Positions 35,782 to 44,294 of a DNA stretch of 64,000 bases are shown one piece after another. Position numbers and translations under genes: made by a program. The first letter of the stretch is position 1. The number at the start of each line of letters is the position of its first letter. Under the pieces are notes generated by a model, which was not told the origin of the DNA, ran no database searches, and saw only the letters and a list, made by a program, of their open reading frames with translations. The DNA is from an uncultured Candidatus Cenarchaeum sp. (GTDB taxonomy: Archaea > Thermoproteota > Nitrososphaeria > Nitrososphaerales > Nitrosopumilaceae), in contig OY282369.1 of the NCBI GenBank assembly GCA_958295735.1, positions 1,472,161 through 1,536,160 of the forward strand, given 5' to 3'.

Positions 35782-36892
35782 GGCCCCGCTGCAGGCCGCC
35801 GAGGCCCCGCTGCAGGCCGCCGAGGCCCCGCTGCAGGCCGCCGAGGCCGCGCTGGCCGCCGCCTACGGGACGCCGGCGCTGGGGGCGGCGATCCCGCTGC
35901 TGCTGGCGCTCGGGACCGCGCTGGCCGCCGACCTGGCGCTGGGCGACCCGCGCACCCGCTTCCACCCCACCGCCTGGGCGGGGCGGCTGATCGGCCTGCT
36001 CGTCCCGCTGGGGCGCAGCCCCGGCCGCCCGCGCGCGGAGATGCTCGCCGGCGCCGGCGCCGCCGTCGCGGCGGTCGCCGCGGTGTCGGCCGCGGTGTGG
36101 TCGTTCCACCTGCTGGCCGCCGCGTCCCTGGATGCCGCGGGGCTCCTGGCCGCGCCGGCCGCCGCGCTGGCGGCCGGGATCCTCCTCAAGACCACCATAT
36201 CGGTGCGCGGCATGGAGAGGCACGCCCTCGCGGTGGCCGCCCACCTGGAGGCGGGCAGGCTGGCGCAGGCCAGGGAGTCCCTCTCCATGATAGTGAAGCG
36301 CGACACCTCCTCGCTGGACGGGGCCCACGTGGCCTCGGCCGCGGTGGAGAGCGTCTCGGAGAACACCGTGGACGGGGTGACCGGCCCGCTGTTCTACTTT
36401 GGGCTGCTCGGGCTGTTCGGCGCCTTCGCGCACCGCACCGTGAGCACCCTCGACTCGATGGCGGGGTACCGCACCTGGATGTTCCGCGACCTCGGGCGCT
36501 TCGCCGCCGGCTGCGACACCGCGCTGAACTACGCGCCGGCCAGGCTCACGGCGCTCGTGATGGTGCTGGCCGCCGCGCTGCTCCGGGCCGACTGGAGGGG
36601 GGCGTGCCGCGCCGTGGCGCGCGACCGGTCGGCGCCGGCCAGCCCCAACGCCGGGTACCCGATGGCGGCCATGGCCGGCGCGCTGGCCGCATCGCTGGAA
36701 AAGGAGGGCCACTATACCGTGGGGGCCGGGGGGGCCGCCCCCGATGCCTCCCTCATACGCCCCTCCGTGGCCATCATGAAGGCCACCTCGCTCCTGTTCT
36801 GCTGCACGGTGACCGTGCCCGCGATACTGGCGCTCTCGTGGCTCGGGTGGTGGCAATGGTGGGCGCGGCTGTGGTGGATCCCGCATGCTTGA
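35771..36892 (+). CDS. cbiB: Adenosylcobinamide-phosphate synthase CbiB/CobD
   Basis: 373 residues, multiple membrane helices. Conserved: ADLALGDPRTRFHPTAWAGRLI, TTISVRGMERHA, IVKRDTSSLD, AAVESVSENTVDGVTGPLFYF, RTVSTLDSMAGYRT, RDRSAPASPNAGYPMAAMAGAL. It joins the aminopropanol phosphate arm to the corrin ring. The first 27 residues are a heptapeptide repeat (AEAPLQA) from a 21-bp tandem at 35780-35842, an addition not found in the normal protein. GTG at 35771 overlaps cobQ by 11 nt. Confidence 0.94.
   Translation: MAAEAPLQAAEAPLQAAEAPLQAAEAALAAAYGTPALGAAIPLLLALGTALAADLALGDPRTRFHPTAWAGRLIGLLVPLGRSPGRPRAEMLAGAGAAVAAVAAVSAAVWSFHLLAAASLDAAGLLAAPAAALAAGILLKTTISVRGMERHALAVAAHLEAGRLAQARESLSMIVKRDTSSLDGAHVASAAVESVSENTVDGVTGPLFYFGLLGLFGAFAHRTVSTLDSMAGYRTWMFRDLGRFAAGCDTALNYAPARLTALVMVLAAALLRADWRGACRAVARDRSAPASPNAGYPMAAMAGALAASLEKEGHYTVGAGGAAPDASLIRPSVAIMKATSLLFCCTVTVPAILALSWLGWWQWWARLWWIPHA
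35780..35842 (+). repeat. 21-bp in-frame tandem repeat at the cbiB start
   Basis: Three identical copies of GAGGCCCCGCTGCAGGCCGC(C), followed by a diverged fourth, encode EAPLQAA heptads directly after the start codon. Confidence 0.92.
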
Positions 36893-37634
36893 GGGCATCC
36901 GCTCCGTCGTGTCCTTCCTGACCGTGCTCCCGGCGGGCCCCCGCGGCGCCCCGCCGGGCCTCGGCGCGGCGGCCCGCTCCATGCACCTGTTCCCGCTGGC
37001 CGGCATCGCGGTGGGGCTGGCCGCCGGCGGCGTCGGGTACGGCGCGCACGAGGCCGGCGCCGACCCCCTGATAGCCGCCCTGCTCACGGTGGCCGCGCTG
37101 GCCATGGTGACCGGCATGCACCACGCCGACGGGCTGGCCGACCTGGCCGACGGCCTGATGGCGCGGGGCAGCAGGGGGCGCAGGCTGGCCGTCATGCGCG
37201 ATCCCGCGGTGGGCTCCGCCGGGGCGACGGCCGTCGCGCTCTGCCTGGCCGGCACGCTCGGGACGCTCTCACTGGCCGGCAGCGGCGCCCAGCTCCTCGC
37301 GGCCGTCGTGCTGTCGGAGGTCTCCGCGAAGTTCGCCATGGTGGTCGTGGCCGCCGCGGGCAGGCCGGCGGCCCCCGGCTCGGGCGCCGCGTTCGTCGCG
37401 GCCATGCGGGACCGGCGCAGGCCGGCTGCCGCGGCGGCCTTGGCCGCGGCCGCCTGCGCCGCGCTGGGCGGCCCCGCGGGCCTCGCGATGCTGTGCGCCG
37501 CCGCCGCCGCGGCCGCCGTGCTCGCCCTGGCCTCGACGCGCGGCCTCGGCGGGGTCACGGGCGACGCGATGGGGGCCGCCAACGAGGTGGCCAGGCTGGC
37601 CGCCCTCGTGGTGGCGTTCTGGGTGCCCGCGTGA
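36885..37634 (+). CDS. cobS: Adenosylcobinamide-GDP ribazoletransferase
   Basis: 249 residues, polytopic membrane enzyme that attaches the lower base ribazole in the last step of cobalamin assembly. Motif evidence: FPLAGIAVGLAAGGVG at the first helix, the Asp-rich metal site HHADGLADLADGLMA and the following RRLAVMRDPAVGSAG. The ATG overlaps the cbiB stop by 8 nt and the stop overlaps the cobY start. Confidence 0.94.
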   Translation: MLEGIRSVVSFLTVLPAGPRGAPPGLGAAARSMHLFPLAGIAVGLAAGGVGYGAHEAGADPLIAALLTVAALAMVTGMHHADGLADLADGLMARGSRGRRLAVMRDPAVGSAGATAVALCLAGTLGTLSLAGSGAQLLAAVVLSEVSAKFAMVVVAAAGRPAAPGSGAAFVAAMRDRRRPAAAAALAAAACAALGGPAGLAMLCAAAAAAAVLALASTRGLGGVTGDAMGAANEVARLAALVVAFWVPA

Positions 37635-38275
37635 TGATCGGGCTGGTGATGGCGGGCGGGGCCGGCGCGCGCATGCGCGCCGGCGGCGTGCGCGGCGAAA
37701 AGCTGCTGCTGGCGCCCCCCGGCGGGCAGCCGTCGGTGCTGGCCGTGGCCGGGGCCCTGCGGGACTCGGGCTGCGTGGGGGAGGTGCTCGCGGCCACCAG
37801 CCCCCTCTCGCCGGGGGCGGCCAGGGCGCTGGAGGCGGCCGGCGTCGGCCTCGTGCGCACCGCCGGCTCGGGCTATTCCGCCGACATGGCCGAGGCCGTG
37901 CGCCGCCTGGCCCCGCGCGGCGGCGAGGCGCTCGTGGTGCCGGGCGACATGCCCCTGCTGGATGCCGGCGCCGTGCGGCGCGCCGTCCGGGAGCACCGGC
38001 GGGCCGCCGCGCCCGAGCCGGTCACCGCGTTCGTCGTGCCGGAGCGGCTCGCCCGCGCGGCCGGCCGGCCCCCCCGGTTCGCGGCATTTTGCGGCGGGAT
38101 GCGCTGCGCGTACACGGGGGTCTCGGCGGTCCGCCCCGGGCGCGTGCCGCGCGGGCCCGGTCCGGCGCCGGAGCGGCTCGTGGTGCTGGACGATCCGAGG
38201 ATCGCGTTCAGCCTGAACACGGCCCGGGACTACGAGGAGCTGGCATCCGGGGCGGCCGCCGCCCGGGCCGGCTGA
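37634..38275 (+). CDS. cobY: GTP:adenosylcobinamide-phosphate guanylyltransferase
   Basis: 213 residues, the archaeal CobY type (non-homologous to CobU). A nucleotidyltransferase fold is shown by the N-terminal GLVMAGGAGARM, the later VVPGDMPLLDAGAV (metal-binding Asp) and FSLNTARDYEEL. It activates adenosylcobinamide phosphate before CobS. Start and cobS stop overlap (TGATG). The last 46 bp overlap the convergent eS27 gene. Confidence 0.93.
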   Translation: MIGLVMAGGAGARMRAGGVRGEKLLLAPPGGQPSVLAVAGALRDSGCVGEVLAATSPLSPGAARALEAAGVGLVRTAGSGYSADMAEAVRRLAPRGGEALVVPGDMPLLDAGAVRRAVREHRRAAAPEPVTAFVVPERLARAAGRPPRFAAFCGGMRCAYTGVSAVRPGRVPRGPGPAPERLVVLDDPRIAFSLNTARDYEELASGAAAARAG

Positions 38276-38478
38276 GCCGCCTCCTCCCCCGCGCCCTGCA
38301 CGGTCCCGCGCAGCTTGGCGCCCGAGCCGGTGGGGGTGGCTATCTCGTTGCCGCACGCGTTGCAGGCGACCGGGGTGGACGCGTGCGAGTACACCACCTG
38401 GATCTCGCCGCACTCGTCGCACTTTACCCTGAGGAAGCTGCTGGCCGGCCGCGGGACCGGGATGTGGCTCTTCTTCAC
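38230..38478 (-). CDS. rps27e: Small ribosomal subunit protein eS27
   Basis: 82 residues beginning KKSHIPVPRPASSFLRVKC, with a C4 zinc ribbon (CDECG...CNACG) and TPTGSGAKLRGTV. The usual protein ends there at about 62 residues; this one carries an extra Ala/Glu/Pro-rich tail of about 20 residues that overlaps the end of cobY on the other strand. GTG start overlaps the eL42 stop (GTGA). Confidence 0.95.
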   Translation of the reverse strand: MKKSHIPVPRPASSFLRVKCDECGEIQVVYSHASTPVACNACGNEIATPTGSGAKLRGTVQGAGEEAAQPARAAAAPDASSS

Positions 38479-38759
38479 GCCGCGGCCACCAGCTCGAACT
38501 TCTTGACGCGCAGGCCGCGCGTGTTGAACTTTTTCTTGCATCCGGGGCAGGCCAGCATGCGCGTCACCTTCTTGGTCACCTTGGCCGGCTTGGCGAGCTT
38601 CGGGAACTTCTGCCCCCCGTACCCCTTCTTGTCCTCCGCGTGGCGCCTCTCGCCTATGGCCGAGGCCCTGCGCTTGCCGGCCTTGTATATGGAGACCTTC
38701 TGCAGCGTGTGCTTCCTGCACCGCGGGCAGTACCTTCTTATGGCCTTGGGGTAGTTCAC
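38475..38759 (-). CDS. rpl44e: Large ribosomal subunit protein eL42 (L44e)
   Basis: 94 residues: MNYPKAIRRYCPRCRKHTLQ, HAEDKKGYGGQKFPKL and the second half of the zinc site LACPGCKKKFNTRGLRVKKFE. It lies in the E-site region of the 50S subunit. GTG at 38759, with GCTTAAATTA (38781-38790) about 25 nt upstream as promoter for the eL42-eS27 pair. Confidence 0.96.
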   Translation of the reverse strand: MNYPKAIRRYCPRCRKHTLQKVSIYKAGKRRASAIGERRHAEDKKGYGGQKFPKLAKPAKVTKKVTRMLACPGCKKKFNTRGLRVKKFELVAAA

Positions 38760-38780
38760 GCGCCCGCGCGCCGCCGCGGT

Positions 38781-38790
38781 AATTTAAGCA
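38781..38790. promoter_or_regulatory. TATA box of eL42-eS27, possibly bidirectional
   Basis: AATTTAAGCA / TGCTTAAATT lies 25 nt from the eL42 start. It is also the only AT-rich box upstream of the adenine deaminase gene on the other strand. Confidence 0.6.
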
Positions 38791-38876
38791 TAGACACAAA
38801 CAAATCCCCGCCCTCCCGCCGGCTGCGGTTGGCCGGACGGCTCGGCGGCGCCCCGCTCCCCCCCCTGCGCGATGCG

Positions 38877-40667
38877 ATGCGGCGGCTCAACGCCGTCGCC
38901 GCGGGGGACCGGGAGGCCGACCTGGTGCTGCGCCGCTGCACGGTGGTGTCGACGTACACGGGCGAGGCCGTGGAGGGGCTCGAGATAGCCGTGTCCGGCG
39001 GCCGCATCGCGTACGTGGGCCCCGACGCCTCCCACGCGGCCGGGCCCGGCACCGCCGTGCACGATGCCGGCGGCCGCTACGTCGTGCCCGGCTACGCGGA
39101 CCCCCACACGCACACGGACCAGTTCGCGCTCCCCGCGGAGCTGGCCGCCAGGCTGGTGCTGCGCGGCACCACCTGCCTGTTCGCGGATCCCATCGACATC
39201 GCGTGCGTGGGCGGCGGCGCGCGGGGCCTCGAGGAGATCGTCCGCCTCTCGGCGGGCCTCCCGGTGAGGTTCTTCCACGCGGCGCCGGGCGGGCTGCCCG
39301 TGGACCCGCGGTTCAGCTCGGCCCGGCAGATGGAGCCGCCCGCCCTGCGGGCCGCCCTGGGGATGCGGGAGGTGGCGTGCATGGGCGAGGTCTTCGCGTG
39401 GACCCGGGTGACCTCGCGCGAGCCGCGCACGATGGCGGCCCTCTCGGCCGCCCACTCGGCGGGCCTCCCCGTCAACGGCCACACGGCCGGCCTGCGCGGC
39501 GCGAAGCTGTGCGCGTACGCCGCCTCCGGCATCCTGTCGTGCCACGAGCCCGTCGACTACGGGCAGGCGCTGGAGCGGCTCCGCCTCGGCATGTGGGTGA
39601 TGGTGCGGGAGGGATCCGTCCGGCGCGACCTGCGCGCCATAATGCGGGGGGTCGCCTCGTCGGGGATCCGCACCGACCGGCTGATGTTCTGCTCGGACGG
39701 CGTCTCGCCGCGGGACCTGGAGCGGCTCGGCCACATGGACCACTGCCTGCGCGAGGCCGTCTCGGCGGGGATCCCCCCCGCGGACGCGCTGGCCATGGCC
39801 TCCCGCAACTGCTTCGACTACTACGGGATGGCGGGGGATCTCGGCGGGGTGGCGCCCGGCAGGATGGCCGACCTGCTGGTGCTCCCCGACCTGGAGTCGT
39901 TCGTGCCGGACGACGTCTTCGTGGGCGGCGAGCCGGCGGTGCGCGGCGGGCGCCTCACCGCGCGGTGCGCGGCCCAGCTGCGCCGCGCCTCGTCCAGGAG
40001 GCCGCGGCCGTGGACGCGCAGGACTGTCCGGCTGGGGCTGCTCTCGCCCGGCGACTTTGCCGTGCGGGCCCCCCGGGGCGCGGCCGCGGACGGGGGATCC
40101 GCCAGGGCCGCGACGATAGACCTGGCCACCGAGATAATAACGCGGCGGGGATCGGCCGACCTGCCGGTGCGCGGCGGCGCGGTGCACGCCGCGCCGGACG
40201 AGGGCGTGTGGAAGGTGGCCGCGCTGGACCGCCTGTCCGGCTCGGGCAGGCGCGCCGCGGGGTTCCTGCGCAACTTCGGGGCCCGCGGGGGCGCGCTGGC
40301 CTCCACGTGGAGCTTCCACGAGAACGACCTCGTGGTGATGGGCTCCGACGACGGGGCCATGGCCGCCGCGGCCAACCTGGTGGTGCGGTCGCAGGGCGGC
40401 ATGGCGTTCTCGCCGCCGGGCGGCCGCGGCCCCGCGGCGCACGTGCCGCTCCGGCTGGCCGGGATAGCCTCCACGGATCCCATCGACGACGTGGCCGCCG
40501 CGTTCGCTTCCCTGGACGGCGCCCTGGCCGACGCGGGATGCGCGCTCGGCAGGCCGCACCTGGTCCCGCTGTTCCTGACGTTCCTGGCGCTGCCGGCCCT
40601 GCGCATAGTCAGCTCCGGGCTCATAGACGTCAAGGCCGGGAAGCGGATCCCGCCGGTCGCGCCGTAG
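38877..40667 (+). CDS. ade: Adenine deaminase
   Basis: About 596 residues of the amidohydrolase superfamily. Evidence: ADLVLRRCTVVSTYTGE, PGYADPHTHTDQF with the HxH metal pair, the VNGHTAGLRGAKLCAYAASGI metal-histidine region, MFCSDGVSPRDL with the catalytic Asp, and the C-terminal Ade-specific domain (ASTWSFHENDLVVMGSDD, MAFSPPGG). It converts adenine to hypoxanthine in purine salvage. ATG at 38877 is conservative; TTG at 38829 is possible upstream. Confidence 0.92.
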   Translation: MRRLNAVAAGDREADLVLRRCTVVSTYTGEAVEGLEIAVSGGRIAYVGPDASHAAGPGTAVHDAGGRYVVPGYADPHTHTDQFALPAELAARLVLRGTTCLFADPIDIACVGGGARGLEEIVRLSAGLPVRFFHAAPGGLPVDPRFSSARQMEPPALRAALGMREVACMGEVFAWTRVTSREPRTMAALSAAHSAGLPVNGHTAGLRGAKLCAYAASGILSCHEPVDYGQALERLRLGMWVMVREGSVRRDLRAIMRGVASSGIRTDRLMFCSDGVSPRDLERLGHMDHCLREAVSAGIPPADALAMASRNCFDYYGMAGDLGGVAPGRMADLLVLPDLESFVPDDVFVGGEPAVRGGRLTARCAAQLRRASSRRPRPWTRRTVRLGLLSPGDFAVRAPRGAAADGGSARAATIDLATEIITRRGSADLPVRGGAVHAAPDEGVWKVAALDRLSGSGRRAAGFLRNFGARGGALASTWSFHENDLVVMGSDDGAMAAAANLVVRSQGGMAFSPPGGRGPAAHVPLRLAGIASTDPIDDVAAAFASLDGALADAGCALGRPHLVPLFLTFLALPALRIVSSGLIDVKAGKRIPPVAP

Positions 40668-40830
40668 CCCGGAACGGGCCCCCGGCCTGCGCGGCGGTTT
40701 GCCCGCCGCGCCGCGGCCCGGGTTGCGCGGCACCGGGCGCCCCGCCCGGCGCGGGGCCGGACCGGAGTTGCGCGGTAGCGGCGGGCCGGCGCCCCGCCCG
40801 CCCCGCGCGAGGCGGATGCCGCGCCTTCGT

Positions 40831-40841
40831 AATATTAAAAA
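40831..40841 (+). promoter_or_regulatory. TATA box of the thermosome gene
   Basis: AATATTAAAAA, 24 nt from the TTG at 40859 and 33 nt from the TTG at 40868. Confidence 0.65.
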
Positions 40842-40867
40842 AGGGCATTTGTCGGCCCTTGCTCAAG

Positions 40868-42505
40868 TTGGCATCAATCCAGCAGACACCACAAGGGCCG
40901 GTACTAGTGCTGAAGGAGAGCGCACTGCAGCAGAAAGGCCGCGACGCGCAGCAGAACAACATATCGGCGGCCAAGCTGGTGGCCGAGCTCGTCCGCACTA
41001 GCCTGGGGCCCCGCGGCCTTGACAAGATGCTGGTGGACTCGCTGGGCGACGTTACGATAACAAACGACGGGGCGACCATCCTGAAGGAGATCGACGTGCA
41101 GCACCCGGCCGCCAAGATGATGGTGGAGATATCGAAGGCCATGGACAACGAGGTGGGCGACGGCACCACCTCCTCCGTGGTGTTCGGCGGGGCGCTCCTG
41201 GCAAAGGCCGAGGAACTCCTCAAGAAGGACGTGCACTCGTCAGTGATTGTAGAAGGCTACCAGGCGGCGGCCGAGAGGTCGCTGGAGGTGCTAGAAGCCA
41301 TGTCCAAGACCATAGCCCCCGAGGACAAGGCATCGTTGCTGAGCGTGGCGAGCACCAGCATGCAGTCGAAACTCATATCGGAAGACAGCAACGCGCTGTC
41401 CAGGCTAGTGGTGGATGCTGTCCTCAACGTGGCGACCCGCAAGGGCGAGGAGCGCGCCGTGGACCTTGACAACATAAAGGTGGAGAAAAAGTCCGGCGGC
41501 TCCATAAACGACACGCAGCTCATAAAGGGCATGGTCCTGGACAAGGAAGTGGTGCACAGCGGCATGCCAACCCGCATAGACAACGCCCGCATCGCCCTGC
41601 TCAACGCGGCCATGGAGGTGGAAAAGACCGAGATGAGCTCCGAGATCCGCATCAGCGACCCGACCCAGATGCAGATGTTCCTCGAGGAGGAGAACCGCAT
41701 GCTCCGCTCGATGGTGGACAAGGTGCACGATGCCGGCGCCAACGTCCTGCTGTGCCAAAAGGGCATAGACGACATTGCCCAGCACTACCTGGCCAAGAAC
41801 GGCATACTGGCAGTGCGGCGCGTCAAGGAGAGCGACATGACGAAGCTCGCAAAGGCCACCGGCGGCAGGGTCACCACGAACATTGACGATCTGGTGTCGG
41901 GGGATCTGGGCAACGCCGAGACGGTCCAGCAAAAGAAGGTAGAGTCTGACAAGTGGGTGTTCGTGGAGGGGTGCGACAACCCCCAGTCGGTCACCCTGCT
42001 GATACGGGGCGGCTCCCAGAGGGTCGTGGACGAGGTCGACCGCTCCATGCACGACGCCCTGATGGTCGTAAAGGACGTAATTGAAAAGCCCGCCATAGTG
42101 GCAGGCGGCGGCGCGGCCGAGTCGTACATAGCCTCGCAGCTAAAGTCGTGGGCCGAAAGCTTTGACGGCAGGGAGCAGCTGGCAATCAAGCAGTACGCGG
42201 AGGCCCTTGAGCAGATCCCGCTCACCATAGCCGAGAACGCCGGCATGGATCCCATAGACACCATAGCCAGCCTGCGCTCGAAGCAGAGCCAGGGCAAAAA
42301 GTGGGTCGGGATAGATGCCAGAAACACCCAAGTGTCGGACATGCTGATGATCGAGGTGATCGAGCCCGTCGCCGTCAAGGAGCAGATCATAAAGTCGGCC
42401 ACCGAGGCCGCCTGCATGATACTCCGCATCGACGACGTGATAGCCGTATCCGGAGGGGACGGCGGCTCCGGCGGAGGGCCGCCCGGCGGCCCGCCGCCCA
42501 TGTAG
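40868..42505 (+). CDS. ths: Thermosome subunit (group II chaperonin)
   Basis: 545 residues forming the double-ring archaeal chaperonin. Conserved: SLGPRGLDKMLVD, VTITNDGATILKEID, VGDGTTSSVV (ATP site), VLLIRGGSQ-like TLLIRGGSQRVVDEV, VAGGGAAE and a Gly/Pro tail ending GGPPGGPPPM. TTG at 40868 gives ASIQQTPQGPVLVLKESA, the start I expect in this group; TTG at 40859 adds three residues and fits the promoter spacing better. Codon use is noticeably less GC-extreme than in the neighbours, as in a highly expressed gene. A 70-bp tandem array follows the stop. Confidence 0.96.
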   Translation: MASIQQTPQGPVLVLKESALQQKGRDAQQNNISAAKLVAELVRTSLGPRGLDKMLVDSLGDVTITNDGATILKEIDVQHPAAKMMVEISKAMDNEVGDGTTSSVVFGGALLAKAEELLKKDVHSSVIVEGYQAAAERSLEVLEAMSKTIAPEDKASLLSVASTSMQSKLISEDSNALSRLVVDAVLNVATRKGEERAVDLDNIKVEKKSGGSINDTQLIKGMVLDKEVVHSGMPTRIDNARIALLNAAMEVEKTEMSSEIRISDPTQMQMFLEEENRMLRSMVDKVHDAGANVLLCQKGIDDIAQHYLAKNGILAVRRVKESDMTKLAKATGGRVTTNIDDLVSGDLGNAETVQQKKVESDKWVFVEGCDNPQSVTLLIRGGSQRVVDEVDRSMHDALMVVKDVIEKPAIVAGGGAAESYIASQLKSWAESFDGREQLAIKQYAEALEQIPLTIAENAGMDPIDTIASLRSKQSQGKKWVGIDARNTQVSDMLMIEVIEPVAVKEQIIKSATEAACMILRIDDVIAVSGGDGGSGGGPPGGPPPM

Positions 42506-42530
42506 GCTCCTGCCTCCGTTCTGCCTCCCG

Positions 42531-43037
42531 GCGCGCCTGCAAGATTATCCATCCCGGCACGCCGGTCCTCCCCCGTAGCCCCGTCGTCTACGGTAGCCCG
42601 GCGCGCCTGCAAGATTATCCATCCCGGCACGCCGGTCCTCCCCCGTAGCCCCGTCGTCTACGGTAGCCCGGCGCGCCTGCAAGATTATCCATCCCGGCAC
42701 GCCGGTCCTCCCCCGTAGCCCCGTCGTCTACGGTAGCCCGGCGCGCCTGCAAGATTATCCATCCCGGCACGCCGGTCCTCCCCCGTAGCCCCGTCGTCTA
42801 CGGTAGCCCGGCGCGCCTGCAAGATTATCCATCCCGGCACGCCGGTCCTCCCCCGTAGCCCCGTCGTCTACGGTAGCCCGGCGCGCCTGCAAGATTATCC
42901 ATCCCGGCACGCCGGTCCTCCCCCGTAGCCCCGTCGTCTACGGTAGCCCGGCGCGCCTGCAAGATTATCCATCCCGGCACGCCGGTCCTCCCCCGTAGCC
43001 CCGTCGTCTACGGTAGCCCGGCGCGCCTGCAAGATTA
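42531..43037. repeat. 70-bp perfect tandem repeat array, 7.2 copies
   Basis: Units begin at 42531, 42601, 42671, 42741, 42811, 42881 and 42951, with a partial unit from 43021 (GCGCGCCTGCAAGATTAT). The full copies look identical. Each holds the less GC-rich core CAAGATTATCCATCCC, a palindrome-like CCGGCACGCCGG and a hairpin CCGTAG-N9-CTACGG. The 70-bp period is not a multiple of three, so the array is not coding. There are no spacers. It starts 26 bp after the thermosome stop. Confidence 0.95.
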
Positions 43038-43265
43038 TTCCTCCCCGCAAGACGGCCTGCCGCGCAACCGCAGCCGGCCGCCGCGCGCCCGCGTCCTCCC
43101 GCAGATTGCGCGGAGCCGCTAGGTTGCCCCGTTGCCGGGCGCGGCTTTGGCCGGGGAAAGCGCATGCTCCGGCCGCCTGGCGGCGGCCTGCGTCACAACC
43201 GCGCCCGCGGCGCGGCGGTTTCCCGCGCCCGAAAACGGCGTTGCGGTATAGGCCGCGGGCAGGCA
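43038..43265. other. Intergenic region after the 70-bp array
   Basis: About 230 bp up to the ROK kinase promoter, GC-rich, with no gene recognised. Together with the array it makes a non-coding stretch of almost 800 bp. Confidence 0.5.
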
Positions 43266-43267
43266 AG

Positions 43268-43276
43268 CCTTAAGAG
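43268..43276 (+). promoter_or_regulatory. Promoter box of the ROK kinase gene
   Basis: CCTTAAGAG, centred about 27 nt before the ATG at 43298; weaker than most others. Confidence 0.45.
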
Positions 43277-43297
43277 CCGAACCGCCTCGTCGGGGGC

Positions 43298-44287
43298 ATG
43301 GGCCGCCGCCCCGCCGCCAGTCCCGGATCCCGCGGGCGGCGGCCGCCCTGGCCCCTTCCCGCCGCCGGCGCGGCGCGGGGCCGGCTCCGCGTGGGGATAG
43401 ACTTGGGCGGGACGAAGACGGAGGGCATCCTGCTGGACGTCGGCGCCGGCGGCCGCGGGACGGTGGTCAAGCGCAAGCGCATCCCCACCCCGAGGGAGGG
43501 CGGGTACGGGGAGGTGCTCGCGGCCGTGGCCGCGCTGGTCATCGAGCTCGCGGGGGAGAAGAGATGCTCGGTGGGCGTGTGCTCGCCGGGGACGGCGCCG
43601 GGCGGGGGCGCGGGGGCGGTGAGGAACAGCAACACGCGGTGCCTGGAGGGCAAGCCGTTCCGGAAAGATCTGGAGATGCTCCTCGGCCGCCCCGTCGCCC
43701 TGGAGAACGACGCCAACTGCTTCGCGCTGGCCGAGGCCGCCTTGGGCGCCGGCAGGGGGCACGAGACGGTATTCGGCGCCATCCTCGGGACGGGCGTGGG
43801 GGGCGGCATCGTGCACGGCTGCCGGATGCTGCGCGGGCGGGGCGGCGCGGCGGGGGAATGGGGCCACCACGCGCTGCACCCCGGCGGCAGGGCGTGCTAC
43901 TGCGGGAAAAAAGGCTGCGCCGAGGCGTACCTGTCCGGGCCCGCCCTGGAGGAACTCTGGGTGGAAGAGGTCGGCCCGCCCCGCATGGCCCTCCGCGACA
44001 TAGTGGCATCGCTGGCGCCGGCCGGCCGGCGGGCGCGCGCCCCCCATCCGGGCGCCGCGCGCTGGAAGGCGCGGTTCCTGGACGACTTTGGGGCCGGCGT
44101 GGCCAACGTGATAAGCGTGCTGGATCCGGATGCCGTGGTGCTGGGGGGCGGGGTGTCCAACGTGGAGTTCCTGTACGGCGAGGGGCGCGACTCGGCGCGC
44201 GCCCGCGCCTTCGGGCCGTGCGACACCCCCATACTGCGCAACGAACTGGGGGACTCGGCCGGCGTCTACGGGGCCTGCATGATATAG
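43298..44287 (+). CDS. ROK-family sugar kinase
   Basis: 329 residues. ATP-binding GIDLGGTKTEGILL, sugar-binding ENDANCFALAEA, GAILGTGVGGGIV with a zinc site HHALHPGGRACYCGKKGCAEAYLSG, and VLGGGVSN near the end. Typical ROK members phosphorylate glucose, fructose or N-acetyl sugars; specificity cannot be read here. A 28-residue Arg/Pro/Ala-rich extension precedes the conserved start; the promoter box supports ATG 43298. Convergent with guaA. Confidence 0.9.
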   Translation: MGRRPAASPGSRGRRPPWPLPAAGAARGRLRVGIDLGGTKTEGILLDVGAGGRGTVVKRKRIPTPREGGYGEVLAAVAALVIELAGEKRCSVGVCSPGTAPGGGAGAVRNSNTRCLEGKPFRKDLEMLLGRPVALENDANCFALAEAALGAGRGHETVFGAILGTGVGGGIVHGCRMLRGRGGAAGEWGHHALHPGGRACYCGKKGCAEAYLSGPALEELWVEEVGPPRMALRDIVASLAPAGRRARAPHPGAARWKARFLDDFGAGVANVISVLDPDAVVLGGGVSNVEFLYGEGRDSARARAFGPCDTPILRNELGDSAGVYGACMI

Positions 44288-44294
44288 GCCGCGG

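Noticed and set aside
42531-43037. CRISPR array
   Set aside because: The repeats are contiguous 70-bp units without unique spacers and no cas genes are near, so this is a tandem array.
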